From positions 41,917,832 to 41,981,831 of the forward strand of contig NC_063172.1 of the NCBI RefSeq assembly GCF_023159225.1: a stretch of DNA of 64,000 nt, read 5' to 3'. The notes beneath the pieces are model-generated. The model was not told the origin of the DNA, did not search any database, and worked only from the letters and a program-made list of their open reading frames with translations. Below, piece after piece: positions 1-11,550 of the stretch (within the stretch, counting starts at the first letter, position 1; every line of letters starts with the position of its first letter). The position numbers were made by a program, and so were the translations under genes. This stretch comes from Perognathus longimembris pacificus. Its lineage: Eukaryota; Chordata; Mammalia; Rodentia; Heteromyidae.

Positions 1-85
1 ATGCCCAACGTATGATACTGTAACCTATCTGTACGTCAGTTTGATAATAAAAATTTGAGAAAAATAAATAAATAATAAATAAATG
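1..85 (+). mobile_element. L1 3' end, cut by window start
   Basis: The last ~60 bases of the local L1 3' UTR (gtatgatactgtaacc..., then a gtacgtcagtttgataataaa-type end) followed by an A-rich (AAAT)n tail. The same terminal sequence closes the copy ending near 7640. The body lies outside the window. Confidence 0.9.
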
Positions 86-2860
86 TTTAAAGGGTAAAGA
101 GATTAATATGTTGCATGCTGCTCAAAAATGACAAAAGTGATTGAGTGACAAGAGTATTCCACTTTAACAATATTATTTATATCTGTTTACTAGTTTGCCT
201 ACATGACAGTTTGTATTTGTGAACATTGCAAGATCCATAATAAAATTCTCAGATGATAGTCAACAAAAATACTGAGTGATATGATATAGATACAGAGATG
301 TGGCAGATACCCTTAAAATCAAGTGTTATTTTCCAGTTTTCATGTATATATAATACTTTAATATTTTACAGGTGTATGGAAAATTAATACTTCTATCTTT
401 GTATATGTAAACCAGACAGTTAATAGATAATCATACTGGGGATGGGATGTGGAGATTTGTCCCAAATAAACCGTTCTGTTCTTCAACTAGTACAACAAAA
501 CAATTAGCAAACTTTATATATCTCTATGAATGTCATTAAGCTCTCAAAATAAATTGTTAAGACTTGGAAAAGCAAAATAGGAACACCTGCCACTCTGTCA
601 AAAGAACAGATGGCCAATAGTAAATTTTAAGTCATTTCGTAAATTTACTAGAAGAGTCAGTTTGACACTTCACATACCAATTATGGGTCCCTTGAACAAA
701 AAGACCTGTAAGTGGTGTGATGGCAAAGATCTATTTTCTTTTCTTTCTTTCAAAAAGTCAAAATATCCAATTAATTATTATGTAGTAATGTGCATTTTTT
801 ATGTTATGGACTGTGCATTTTTTTAATGTCAGAAATTTTGTAAATGTCAGAAGTGTCATTCCAATTAGTGGGAATTTTGATAACACATTTTATGGATGAA
901 GAAACTATTGCTATTTATATCTTTCTGACCTCTGTATGTGTTTTAAAAATCAAGAAATAAACCATATATCATTTTTCACATGTTCAGAACATACTTATTT
1001 CCCCAGAACAAGATATTTCCAAAAAGTTTACTATAAATATATCACCAGATATTTTTCCTAAGTATTATACTTAGGTAACCAACATTATATAATTAGATGT
1101 CAAATTGTAGAATCTGAATAGGTTGAATTTTAACAAAATTCTTCAAAAAACCTCAGTCTTGCATACAACTGAGTATACAACTTAGTGACAGAACATCACA
1201 AACATGAAAATTCAGTAATACTGAATTCATAGTAATATGATATTTTTCTCTCTGTTAAGATTAGTTACTAGAAAGTTTTTGAGGCTAAATTATCTTGGAA
1301 GTAAAATAGCTAGGTATGACACATATCCCAAATTTGTGGACTGCAAACAAAACACTGGCTTAAAACCCAATGTAGCTATGTCAGTGACTCAGATAAATCA
1401 AAAATTAAGAAAATTATTTCATTCTCTTATGTACAAAGCATTAAATCCAGTTGTTTACTGACCTAGTCTAAAACTATTCTTTATTATGTGGATAAATTAG
1501 AGTCAACTTATTTTATTGAAATGGCAGACAATTGTTGTAAGTTTTATGTGATTCTTAGAAGGTGAGGACATGCATTTCAATCCTGCTGTGGTTAAATCTG
1601 ATGACACCTTGGCACTTTTTGGGTGCACAAACTTCATCTTCTTCAAAACCAAGTCTCATTTTTCTCAAAGTAAAAGCATGAAAACAGTATTACTTCCCTC
1701 AAAGAGCTATTATGACATGAAAATTAAATGATGGATACTATAATTAACCTTAACATAAAAGGGCAGCTTATTTCTTTTTATTCTCTGAAGTAATAACTGA
1801 TGATAAAAAGTAAAATAGGTGTAGAATCCATATCTTCACTTGATCAATAACTGATCTAAGATCTGTACTATTGTTTCAAAAACAACCATCTGATTGAAAA
1901 TTCTTAACTTCATATCACTTTAGAATCTAATGCCATACTAGTGACATTTATATTTAAAATAGCATGGAACTGTGGATTCAAAATATCCTGGGATACAGAA
2001 TTAAGAACCATATTAAGCTTTTTATTCAGGAAGTAAATTCTAGTAAGGATGGGTACAGATAAACCAAAAGCCAACAAGGGCATGGACACTATGTTTGAGG
2101 ACTAAGGAAACAGTCCCATCAGAAGAATCATCTGTGTGAATGTGTACAGTCTATGCAGCAGTTAACCAAGCAAATAAGTGAAGTAGGGCAATGGAGGGAA
2201 ATTTTTAGGAATGTCTCACTCAGACACAGGAAGTTAAATATTCTAACTACTCACCTCATTTTATTGAAGCTTCCTCTTGTTGAAACTAAAATTTCTTCAT
2301 TCTCCTCAGGGTGCCAGTGAAAAATGTCTTTCCTCCCTCCTTCAAACATTTCCCAATCTTTATACTATTCATCTTCCTCACTTTCCTGTTCCTTTGCCAT
2401 TTCTCCTACCCATGCACCTTATGTGCCCCTGCTCATCACCTTTTCAATAAAGATAAAATAAAAGTACTACTAAGTAGCCTCTACGGAGTTTACAATTCCC
2501 TAAATTAGGTTATAAATTCTATTCATTTAAATCAATGCCATTCTTTCCTTTTTTTCTCAACTATACCCCTTCCCATCTCTTCTCTCAAGTTACATAGTTC
2601 CATTTTGACATAATGTTCCTTGAATTTAATGCATTTTCTCCTCTTTCTTCCAAACATACCTGTGTTCCTCACTGCCCATCTCATTGCTATCTCATTCCTG
2701 ACATACTTCCAGTTTTCCTCTTCCAGTTATTCACTGAGAGAAGCAGCTCATCAGTTGCTCAGGGGATTTCCACCTAAGACTCAACCCCACATGTGTTATC
2801 ATGCATGTTTTCATTTTAGACCTAGCTTCCGTGTATGAGATAAAACACACTCTCATGTCT
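86..2860. other. Unique A+T-rich sequence, no gene seen
   Basis: Open frames here are at most ~75 codons and none resembles a known protein. No splice-bounded exon, RNA gene or recognisable repeat was seen. The 2280-2900 part is pyrimidine-rich. Confidence 0.6.
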
Positions 2861-2861
2861 T

Positions 2862-2976
2862 CATGAGCCTAGGTCCTTCATTTCCCTGCATATGACATTT
2901 TATTCTTTGTAATAGATGAGCAATTTACCATTGTGTATACATATCCTATTTTCTTAATCTGTCCTCCATTGCCTGC
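2862..2976 (-). mobile_element. Old L1 ORF2 fragment (probable)
   Basis: The stretch around 'ccattgtgtatacatatcc ... cttaatctgtcctccattg' resembles, on the minus strand, the L1 ORF2 segment encoding the conserved W-Y-I-Y-T-M-E region. It is strongly decayed and is interrupted by the younger L1 that follows. Confidence 0.45.
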
Positions 2977-2989
2977 TACTTTTTCTTTT

Positions 2990-3763
2990 TTAAAAAAATT
3001 TTATTGTCAAACGGATGTACAGAGAGGTTACAGTTTCATACCTTAGGCATTGGATACATTTCTTGTACTGTTTGTTACCTCCTCCCTCATTCCCCCCTCC
3101 CCCTTTCCCTTCCCCCCCCCATGAGTTGTTCCGTTCATTTACACCAAACAGTTTTGCAAGTATTGTTTTTGTAGTCATTTGTCTTTTTTACCCTGTGTCT
3201 CTTGATTTTGGTATTCCCTTTCAGTTTCCTAGTTCTAATACCTGTATACACGGTTTCCAATGTACTCAGATATGATACAGAGATAGTGCAGGTACACCAC
3301 AGGAAGGGGATACAAGAAGATCATCAATAATAGAAGCTACGGTTACACATAGCACGTTGAAAGTAGTTACAACAGTGATATAACAATCATTTCCATAACA
3401 TGAAGTTCATTTCACTTAGCATCATCTTATGTGTTCATAAGGGTATAACTATTGGGCTCTTGTGATCCTCTGCTGTGGCTTGCCTAAACCTATGCTAATT
3501 ATTTCCTATGAGGGAGACCATAGAGTCCATGTTTCTTTGGGTCTGGCTCATTTCACTTAGTATAATTTTTTCCAAGTCCTTTCATTTCCTTACGAATGGG
3601 GCAATGTCATTCTTTCTGATAGAGGCATAAAATTCCATTGCGTATATATACCACATTTTCCTGATCCATTCTTCTACTGAGGGGCATCTGGGTTAGTTCC
3701 ATATTTTAGCTATGACAAATTATGCTGGGATGAACATTGTTGTGCTGGTGGCTTTAGTACTTA
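2990..3763 (-). mobile_element. 5'-truncated L1 (3' UTR plus ORF2 C-terminus)
   Basis: Reading the minus strand: ORF2 C-terminus from ~3763 to ~3540 (with the CPS..EWI, M-W-Y-I-Y-T-M-E and S-E-V-S-Q-T-Q motifs decayed), then a ~530 bp 3' UTR with the G-rich polypurine tract (seen as C-runs near 3088-3120), ending at the T-rich start near 2990. A possible target duplication, actttttctttt at 2978-2989 and actttttatttt at 3764-3775, has one mismatch. The copy is very similar to the one at 62.98 kb, so both belong to a fairly young subfamily. Confidence 0.9.
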
Positions 3764-3775
3764 ACTTTTTATTTT

Positions 3776-6451
3776 CCTGTTCCCTACCTTTCTACTTCCT
3801 CCTTTTTCTATCCTGAATTCTTTTTACACTTAGGACCCACAGTTGAGAGGATCTAGACTGATGATACTAATTAATTGCTTGACATATTTTCACTTGAGTA
3901 GAATTAAGCAATGTACAATCCCCTAGACATGTACTCAACCAGCTTCTGTTTTCATCCTCTTTTGTCTCATGGCAAATATAATCCATATAGAGCATACAAA
4001 AGTGTAAATAAATGATAAATATGGCACCTAAAACTCAAGAAGCAAATGCATGTAGGTTTAAAATGTTTTCTTTCTAATTGAGCAACTCATTTCAACTTTT
4101 ACTCCATTAAGTGGTTGTATAATAACCCTATCCTGCGGCCTTTTCATAGCTGCAGTTATAATTCCTAAACCAAAGTCACTCCCTTGATGTAAGTGAGATA
4201 CTGGTGGAAGATATTTTCAGTCATCCCTTCTCCAAATTCCTGTTTATCACACTGGCAATCATGCAATTTTCAAAACCCAATTCTTTAACTAGAGCATAAT
4301 ACAATTTATTACTTTCTTGAATTAAGTAATAAGATACCCTGTTGATCATTATTATTGCAAATAACGTCCCAAGCTTCTTAATTTACACGAGATTCTACTT
4401 GAAACTTTGTGAGAATCTGGGCCATTTGCCATGCTGTGTATCCAGCAAAGGATGGAGCTCCACATGTGCCCTGTCACCTACTGCCTGATTCGGCCACTCA
4501 GCATGAAAAGGAGAGAGGAGAAATGCCATGATTAGTTCTGAGAACTGTGGGAGGTTCTGAGAGAAGATACTTTTCATGTTTATTACACTGTTTCACCTTG
4601 TGGATAATTTAATATTCAAGCTGTGTAAGCCTAAATAGCTCAGCACAGCTGGTGAGGTGTCTTGTTATTTCTCACTTTTCCTCTTATCTGTGCAATTTTA
4701 ATAATTGGGAACCTAAAAGAGGAATGCTAAATGGATGAAATTATTCAAAGAATCCACATATTTGGCTCATAATCAGAAAGCAGCTCAAGTCAGTTTCCTT
4801 GAACTGTCAGACAGGAGGATTTCTCTTTAAATGAAGAGCTCAGGTTTACTCACATTTGTGGTTGATTGTTGGCCTCCTTAATTATAAAACTCAAGTGTTT
4901 CAGTTGGGCTTCCTTCATATTTGTTTGTTTTTCCAGCTTGAATGGTTCTGTTACATTACAAATATTTTCTATGTAGTCATAGAAACAGTATCTCTTTTAT
5001 TCCTTTAAGGAAATAAGTACTTGAAGAAAATGTTTTTCTGTTTGGGGTTTGGAAGGGAACAATAAGTTAAGAAAAACTATACCTGTTACCTTGACCTCTG
5101 AGGCTCAGAAATGTGTTTTCTCATATTTTATTCAACAAAACACAATGTACTGCTTCAGATTCAAACATAAATGTCAGACTTCCTTCATATTTCTATGCTT
5201 CTTTTGTATTCAAACTATACAAAACTGATTTCTTTAGCTTATCTGTTTTTAATCTATTTGCGATAAAGAAAACTCACATCTGAGATATATAAACGTGTCT
5301 GACAAAATAATTATACCTATTTAAATGTTTAAAAAATTACACTAAATATCTGATTTATATCTACCAGAAAAAATTCCAAAGACTATTTATGTTAAATTTC
5401 CAAAAACTGTTTTCTTCCTAAGTTGCATTTGAAAGTCAAGACAGGATTATGTGGTGTTGTCCTCAGCAATCAAGTATCATTTAGGGATTTCTCATTTGAG
5501 ATTACTTTAAATTTTAGAGGGAAATAAATTAAGATTAAATTGAAGATGTGGCACATCTTCTCATCAAATCCTCACAATGGAAATGACCCTACCTGGCTCA
5601 GTCTATTGGATATTATTAACTTAAGTAGCTGAAGCTGAGAAACTTAGAATGGTATTATTTTATGAGCATGGATTCAAGGGGAAGCTCAGACAAAAGTGAT
5701 TTGTAACATAATTTTCTCCTTCTGTTCTTCACGTTGTGAGCAAAACCAACATGCCTGTCAGGAGCGTGCTGCATGTATGACCAACTAACCACCATTTTCA
5801 GTCTAACTTCTAAATAATGCATAGACATGATTCTGTTTGTGAAAATTTAAAAATCTTATGTAGTCATTATTTTCTGAGAAAATGATTCCAAAAGCATAAA
5901 TCTGACTCTTGTGAGCAAAATTTCTCTGAAATTCCACTTACACAATCTAGAGAGTTTTCCTGACCCAATCTAATGCTCTGAACTTTTTTACCAGATATTT
6001 TCCTTATTCTCTGGAAACAGTTTTCCCTTGGGTGTAGAATATCCATAGCCGTTACCTCATCCCTTGACTTACTGAAAAAATATTCTGTTGTATTTTTTAA
6101 GTGTTTACTAAAATATGACTTATTTTTGCTCTCTCTAGTATCAGACTTTCTGGGGTCACCTGAAATGGTCCCTTTTCCCATTCACACGTCCTTTTCCACT
6201 TGGAGTTCCTCAGCAATCCTCCAATTTTATTTTATTTTATTTGCCTTGTAGTAGACTACTGTGCTTCCACTTTAAGTAAAAGAAGAAACCCCTACTTATG
6301 TAAGACTCAATGGCATTCCGGTATATTGTCCTCTGATACTTTGTTTATTGATCCTCCCTCCCTAAATAGAACATATTGGTTTCTCAGTCTTTGGTGAATG
6401 TGCTGAGTTCTGTCACTCTCCTGTATGTCTTCGAATATTGACTTGGTTAAG
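3776..6451. other. Unique A+T-rich sequence, no gene seen
   Basis: Nothing recognisable. The longest frame (5867-6181, minus, 104 codons) has no family signature, no matching splice sites and no repeat origin that I can see, so I treat it as chance. Confidence 0.6.
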
Positions 6452-7662
6452 ATTCAGAATATACAAGGCAAGCGCTCTTGCCACTAGCCCTCTTCCAAAA
6501 CAAAACCGCAAAGAACCAATAGCCCCCTCATCAAGTGGGCTAAAGACTTACAAAGAGACTTCTCTGATGAGGAAATGAGAATGGCCAGGAGACATGAAAA
6601 AATGCTCTGCACCACTGGTCATAAAAGAAATGCAAATCAAAACAACATTGAGATTCCATCTCACCCCAGTAAAATGTCATATATCAAGAAAACTAACAAT
6701 AACAATTGTTGGAGGGGATGTGGCCAAAAGGGAACCCTACTTCATTGTTGGTGGGAATGTAATCTGGTTCAGCCACTCTGGCAAGCAGTATGGAGATTCC
6801 TCAGAAGGCTAAATATAGAACTCCCCTATGACCCAGCAGCCCCACTTTTGGGTATCTATCCCAAAATCACAGTAATGCCACCAGCACAACAATGTTCATC
6901 GCAGCACAATTTGTCATAGCAAGAATCTGGAACCAACCCAGATGCCCCTCAGTAGACAAATGGATCAGGAAAATGTGGTACATATACACAATGGAATTTT
7001 ATGCCTCTATCAGAAAGAATGACATTGTCCCATTTGTAAGGAAATGGAAGGACTTGGAAGAAATTATACTAAGTGAAGTGAGCCAGACCCAAAGAAACAT
7101 GGACTCTATGGTCTCCCTTATTGGGAATAATTAGTTCAGGTTTAGGCAAGTCATAGCAGAGCATCACAAGGCCCAATAGCTATACCCTTATGAACAACTA
7201 AGATGATGCTAAGTGAAATGAACTCCATGTTATGGAAACAATTGTTATATCACAGTTGTGACTACTTTCAATGTCCCATGTGTATCTGTAGCTTCTATTA
7301 TTGATGATGTTCTTGTATCACCTTCCTCTGGTTGTACCTACACTATCTCTGTAATCTTATTTGAATATATTGGAAACCGTGTATACTGGTATTGGAACTA
7401 GGAAATTGAAAGGGAATACCAAAATTGAGAGACACAGTGTAAAAAAAGACAAACAACTACAAAAGCAATACTTGCAAAACTGTTTGGTGTTAATGAACTG
7501 AACACCTCAGGGGGGAAAGGGTAAGTGGGAGGTGGTAGGGGGTATGAGGGACAAGGTAACAAATAGTACAAGAAATGTATCCAATGCCTAACGTATGAAA
7601 CTGTAACCTCTCTATACATCAGTTTGATAATAAAAATTTGAAGAAAAAAAATTCAGAATATA
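6452..7662 (+). mobile_element. Chimeric L1 insertion with perfect target duplication
   Basis: Flanked by the 12-bp direct repeat attcagaatata (6452-6463 and 7651-7662). Inside it, 6464-6489 is antisense IDL sequence (ggcaagcgctcttgccacta) and from ~6491 the sequence is L1 ORF2 C-terminus, followed by the 3' UTR and the AATAAAAATTTG end with a short A tail. The duplication encloses both pieces, so the ID scrap was probably acquired during the same integration event. ORF2 remains run to ~7134 and are frame-shifted. Confidence 0.9.
6491..7134 (+). pseudogene. L1 ORF2 C-terminal remnant
   Basis: Encodes the carboxy end of the L1 endonuclease/reverse transcriptase protein: the region before the zinc-knuckle-like segment, then [10 protein letters not shown], the LPYDPAAPLLGIYP block, FIAAQFVIARIWNQPRCPS, and the closing KMWYIYTMEFYASIRKND and SEVSQTQ blocks. 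These are spread over at least three reading frames, so it cannot make a continuous protein. The endonuclease and reverse transcriptase domains are absent because the element is 5'-truncated. Confidence 0.92.
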
Positions 7663-8240
7663 TAGTGCTGTGTGATCTTTTGTGTAGCTCCAATTCAATG
7701 ATATTTTTACCTTTCATGGAGCATTTATTTCTGTATAATTAGCCCAGGTCCAATCATGGAGGATAACTAACCCTTGAAATATTTTAAACTTAAGTATTGG
7801 AAAACCTGGCCAAAAGAATTGAAATGCACTGTAATTAAGAGAGTGATTTTTTTTTCTATTTGCTCTGGATGGTTTCTCTGTCTTTTGTCTTTGTTTATTT
7901 CAATCCTAGTTGGATTCTGTCTACCAAACTTTCAACAATATTTTCCACATACTATGCTTCATTAATATATAAAACAAATCTACATACCCTTTCAGAACAC
8001 TATTTTTCCTCTCAATTTTTTTCCTCTCAAATTTTCCAGCAGAAATGATTTATGTAATGGTATCATCACCTTGAGTCTAAGTTGCTGCAAAGACAAGTTC
8101 CACTAGTGTTTTAAAACACCACTCTAATGTGGATGATTTTAGAGTTAAATGTTAACAGACATTAGAAGAAAGAGGGAGATTGTGCAACTCATAAAATAAG
8201 TGAAAACTAACTTTACTTTTTAACTTTCCTTTGACCTTAT
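7663..8240. other. Unique A+T-rich sequence
   Basis: No gene or clear repeat. The sequence becomes a poly-A/poly-T boundary at its right edge where the next L1 begins. Confidence 0.55.
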
Positions 8241-8247
8241 CAGAAAA

Positions 8248-9435
8248 AAAAAACTTTTTTTCTTCTTTATTATCAAAGTGAAGTTCAGCGGGGTCACAGT
8301 TGCCTATGTAAGGCAGTGAGTATATTTCTTTTCCAGCTTGTTATGTCCTCCCTCAATTTCCCCAGCCATCTGCCCCACTTCCATCCCCCACCTATGAGTT
8401 GTACAGTTGGTTTAAATGAGTGGTTTGTCTTTTTATCCCTTGTCTCTCAAATTTGGTATTCCCTTTCTCTTCCCTACTTGTAATACACATATACACACTA
8501 TCTGGGTTACTAAGATCAGATAGAGTGATAGCAGAGGTAAAACTACAGAAAATGTATAGAAGAAGGAAAAAAAAGGGTACAGTTTAGCTTGGCATGTTGA
8601 AATTAATTACAACAATGATATACCACTTGTATCCATAACGTGGAGTTCATATCACTTAGCATCATTTTATGTGTTCATAAGGGCATAGCTATTGACTATT
8701 GTGAGCTTCTGCTATGACTAGCCTAGCCATGTACTACTTATTCCATATGAGGGAAACAGTACAGTCCATGTTTCTATGGGTCTGGCTCACTTAGATTTTT
8801 TTCAAAGTCCTTACATTTCCTTACAAATGTGGCAGTCATTCTTTCCGGCAGAGGCATAGAATTCCATTGTTGATATGTACCACATTTTCCTGATCCACTC
8901 ATCTTCTGAAGGGCATCTGGGTTGGTTCCACATTTTATCAATGAAAAATTGTGCAGCAATGAACATAGCTGTGCTGGTGGCTTTAGTGTGGTCTTGTTTA
9001 TAAGCTTTTGGGTAAATGCCCATAAGTGGAGCTGCTGGGTCATAGGGGAGTTCTATGTTTAGCCTTCTGAGGAACATCCATACCGCTTTCCAGAGTGATT
9101 GAACAACTTTATATTCCCACCAACAATGTAGTATGGTTCCTTTTGGCAACATCCCCTTCAGCATTTTTATTGTTAGTTTTCCTGATAATGGACATTCCTG
9201 CTGGGTGAGGTTGAATCTCAGTGTTGTTTTGATTTGCATTTCTTTTATGGCCAGTGATGTAGAGCACTTCTTCATGTGTCCCTTGGCTGTTCTCATTTCC
9301 TCTTCAGAGGTCTCCTTTTAGGTCTTTAGCTCATTTGTTTGAGGGGGCCATTGGTTCTTCGAGAATTTGTTTTGGGAAGCATTTACTTTTTTGAGTTCTA
9401 TATACATTTTGGATATGAGGCATTTGTCCAGAAAT
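8248..9435 (-). mobile_element. 5'-truncated L1, older subfamily
   Basis: Minus-strand L1: ORF2 C-terminus from ~9435 to ~8774, then a 3' UTR ending in the poly-T start near 8248. It carries the HCWWEYK, PYDPAAPLMGIYPKAY and FIDKMWNQPRCPS motifs. Its 3' UTR is more diverged than that of the copies at 3.0 and 40.4 kb, for example with AGTTCAGCGGGGTCACAG in place of the younger GTACAGAGAGGTTACAG form. Confidence 0.9.
8774..9300 (-). pseudogene. L1 ORF2 C-terminal remnant (161-codon frame)
   Basis: One uninterrupted minus-strand frame at 8811-9296 encodes about 160 residues of the ORF2 C-terminal domain, starting near the K-K-C-S-T-S-L-A-I-K-E-M-Q block and running past the W-I-R-K-M-W-Y block. 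The final part shifts frame at ~8815 and continues in the 8774-9043 frame. It is the longest clean piece of ORF2 C-terminus in the window but has no catalytic domain. Confidence 0.9.
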
Positions 9436-9531
9436 CTTTTAAAAGAATGAATACTCGATAAGTTTTCATACTTTCCTATATACAGAACTCCTATTCAAGT
9501 GTAAATATTTTTCATTAAAAATCTGTACACA

Positions 9532-9727
9532 TTTTTTTTTGCCAGTGCTGGGGCTTGAACTCAGGGCCTGGGCACTATCCTTGAGCTTCTTGCTCAAGGC
9601 TAGTGAATGCTACCCTTAAGCCACAGTGCCACTTCTGTTTTTTTCTGTTTATGTGACACTGAGTAATTGAACCCAGGGCTTTATGCATCCTAGGCAAGCA
9701 CTCTACCACTAGGCCACATTCCCAGCC
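9532..9727 (-). mobile_element. IDL-Geo SINE, diverged
   Basis: Dimeric SINE on the minus strand: poly-T, Geo monomer (gccagtgctggggcttgaac...), then IDL monomer ending in the reverse complement of GGCTGGGAATGTGGCC. Several small deletions and substitutions indicate an older insertion. No clear target duplication. Confidence 0.92.
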
Positions 9728-9763
9728 ACCCACTGGTAGGCACTTTCAAGGATAGTGTTTTCT

Positions 9764-9981
9764 TTCTTTTTTCTTTTTTTTTTTTTTTGCCAGTCCTGGG
9801 CCTTGGACTCAGGGCCTTAGCACTGTCCCTGGCTTCCTTTTGCTCAAGGCTAGCACTCTGCCACTTGAGCCACAGTGCTACTTCTGGCCATTTTGTATAT
9901 ATGTGGTGCTGGGGAATTGAACCTAGGGCTTCATGTATATGAGGCAAGCACTCTTGCCACTAGGCCATATTCCCAGCCCCA
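9764..9981 (-). mobile_element. IDL-Geo SINE with 13-bp target duplication
   Basis: Complete minus-strand copy: T-tail, Geo monomer, then tRNA-derived IDL monomer. It is bounded by perfect direct repeats gatagtgttttct at 9751-9763 and 9982-9994. The IDL part keeps a box B-like ggttcaattcc motif in sense orientation (one substitution from ggttcgattcc). Confidence 0.95.
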
Positions 9982-10147
9982 GATAGTGTTTTCTCTATAT
10001 CTATATTCTCTTTCTAATTTCAGTGACCTCCTTTTGGGCTCAGTGATTAACAAAAATAAAACTAGCTATTTTGCTTGTCAGTTCTTTCTTCATTTGTTTT
10101 CTCTTCTTCACAGTCTGATGTCAAATGTTGATTAAAAGCTCAAGGCA

Positions 10148-10360
10148 GGGCTGGGGATATGGCCTAGTGGCAAGAGTGCCTGCCTCATATACATGAGGCC
10201 CTGGGTTCAATTCCCCAGCACCACATATACAGAAAATGGCCAGAAGTGGTGCTGTGGCTCAAGTGGCAGAGTGCTAGCCTTGAGCAAAAAGAAGCCAGGG
10301 ACAGTGCTCAGGCCTTGAGTCCAAGCCCCAGGACTGGCAAAAAAAAAAAAAAAAAAAAAA
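10148..10360 (+). mobile_element. IDL-Geo SINE with long A tail
   Basis: Full-length plus-strand copy starting gggctggggatatggcc, with the IDL monomer to ~10232, then Geo (ggccagaagtggtgctgtgg...) and a pure A tail of more than 20 bases. Perfect target duplications aagctcaaggca lie at 10136-10147 and 10361-10372. The long unbroken tail and intact repeats point to a recent insertion. Confidence 0.96.
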
Positions 10361-10372
10361 AAGCTCAAGGCA

Positions 10373-10435
10373 AGCTGCATATGGGGACTTCTACTACAAT
10401 CATAGCTACTCAGGAGGATGATATTGGGAGGATTT
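10373..10435 (+). mobile_element. 7SL-like SINE fragment (possible)
   Basis: A short stretch containing atcatagctactcaggagg resembles the B1/7SL-type left monomer seen elsewhere in the window. It is too short and decayed for a firm call. Confidence 0.4.
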
Positions 10436-10494
10436 TTTTTTATAAAGGCAACCTCAGCAAACATTCAGGAGATCTCCCTCCCCATAACAAGAAT

Positions 10495-10800
10495 AGCCGG
10501 GAACAAATAACAGCACACTCCTATCAGCACTGCTACATAGGAAACTGAGACTGGAGCAAGAGTGAGATTGAAAAGATTGAATTTCCAGGCTAACCTGCAC
10601 AAAAATGTTTGGGAGATTCAAGCTTAACAGCTGACCATGTCTGTGCTATGATGAAAAGCATGTGCTACAATAAAGATGATGGAACCTGAGAAAAAAGCAA
10701 CGTTATATATCAAAATATAACCAGAAGAAAAAGGGCTGGTGACATGGTGTATCAGTAGAGCATCTGCCTAAGCCTGAGTTCAAAATCTAGTATGGCCAGA
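10495..10800 (+). mobile_element. Old B1-ID type dimeric SINE (probable)
   Basis: The first part (10500-10620) has B1-like order: a cacactcctatcagcac block, an aggaaactgagactggag block and a ccaggctaacctgcac block. It is followed at ~10735 by an ID-like unit (gggctggtgacatgg...tcagtagagcatctgcc...cctgagttc). The arrangement resembles B1+ID dimers known from other rodents. Identity is uncertain because both halves are strongly diverged. Confidence 0.5.
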
Positions 10801-10973
10801 GAAGAAAAATATTCAAGGAGAGCGAGCTGTAAAGTTCATATTAGTCATACTTGAAAATTTATGATGCTCCTTTCTTTTCCAATATACTATTAACAGGATC
10901 AATTACTAATCTTTCAGTTATTAGGTGTAATCTCTACAGATTTATGAATTAGGCAATGTACCAAATCATCATC

Positions 10974-11550
10974 TGCGGAGCTTCGCTCTACCCCCCCATC
11001 CACATGGGGGGGCCCTGGGCTTGTCCACCTCTTCCATGTGGTCCTCTCTCACTCTCTCAAGTCCCCTAGCCAGTAGGGATTAATCTCAGGAGCGGAGACC
11101 GCAGGTAGCCTCAGTTCGAGTGTGGTCGCAGGACCCCTGCCCCCTTCCCATCCCAAGGAAGACACGGGGCGCGTGGGTGTTCCTGAGAAGCCTCATGGGC
11201 GTTCTGGTTTAATAAAGGGAGGGGCCAACAATTTATACCCCCAAAGGCAGGCACAGGAGAGGGGCTACTGGATCTTAACGATTGGCTTGATGGACTGTCC
11301 ATCTGGTGATGTCACGGAACTTTCTCTATGGGCAGAGACCACAGCCCCCCAAGGACCGGGTTTCTGGGGTCCTGCCATTACACATGTGGCTGAGAGCCGA
11401 GAGGCGGGGGCTGCTTTGCTTCTTTTCCGGTTGAAACTGGAAGGTGGGAGGGGCTCCCTTCCACACTGCCCCAGGGCTGGGGGAAGGGCAGGGTCTCTAA
11501 GGGAGCCCCAGTCACCCTTCCCCCCTTAAGGCCAAGCTGAATCCCCAACA
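10974..11550 (-). mobile_element. CpG-rich solo-LTR-like element
   Basis: A sharply bounded 577-bp G+C- and CpG-rich island in A+T-rich DNA. It begins TG and ends CA when read on either strand, as LTRs do. On the minus strand it starts TGTTGGGGATTCAGC, has a TATAAATTG box about halfway, and ends GAAGCTCCGCA. On the plus strand an AATAAA lies near 11210. I prefer the minus orientation because of the TATA box, but this is inference. I could not match it to a named LTR and I see no convincing 4-6 bp target duplication. Frames of up to 135 codons inside it reflect base composition. Confidence 0.55.

Noticed and set aside
5867..6181. 104-codon minus-strand frame with charged composition
   Set aside because: No recognisable domain, no neighbouring exons and no repeat origin; cannot be supported as a gene.
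10148..10232. tRNA genes suggested by box A/box B-like motifs in ID monomers
   Set aside because: They occur in tRNA-derived SINEs with A tails and target duplications, not in foldable tRNA genes.
11122..11529. 135-codon frame in the G+C island
   Set aside because: It lies in the LTR-like element and has no protein family signature.
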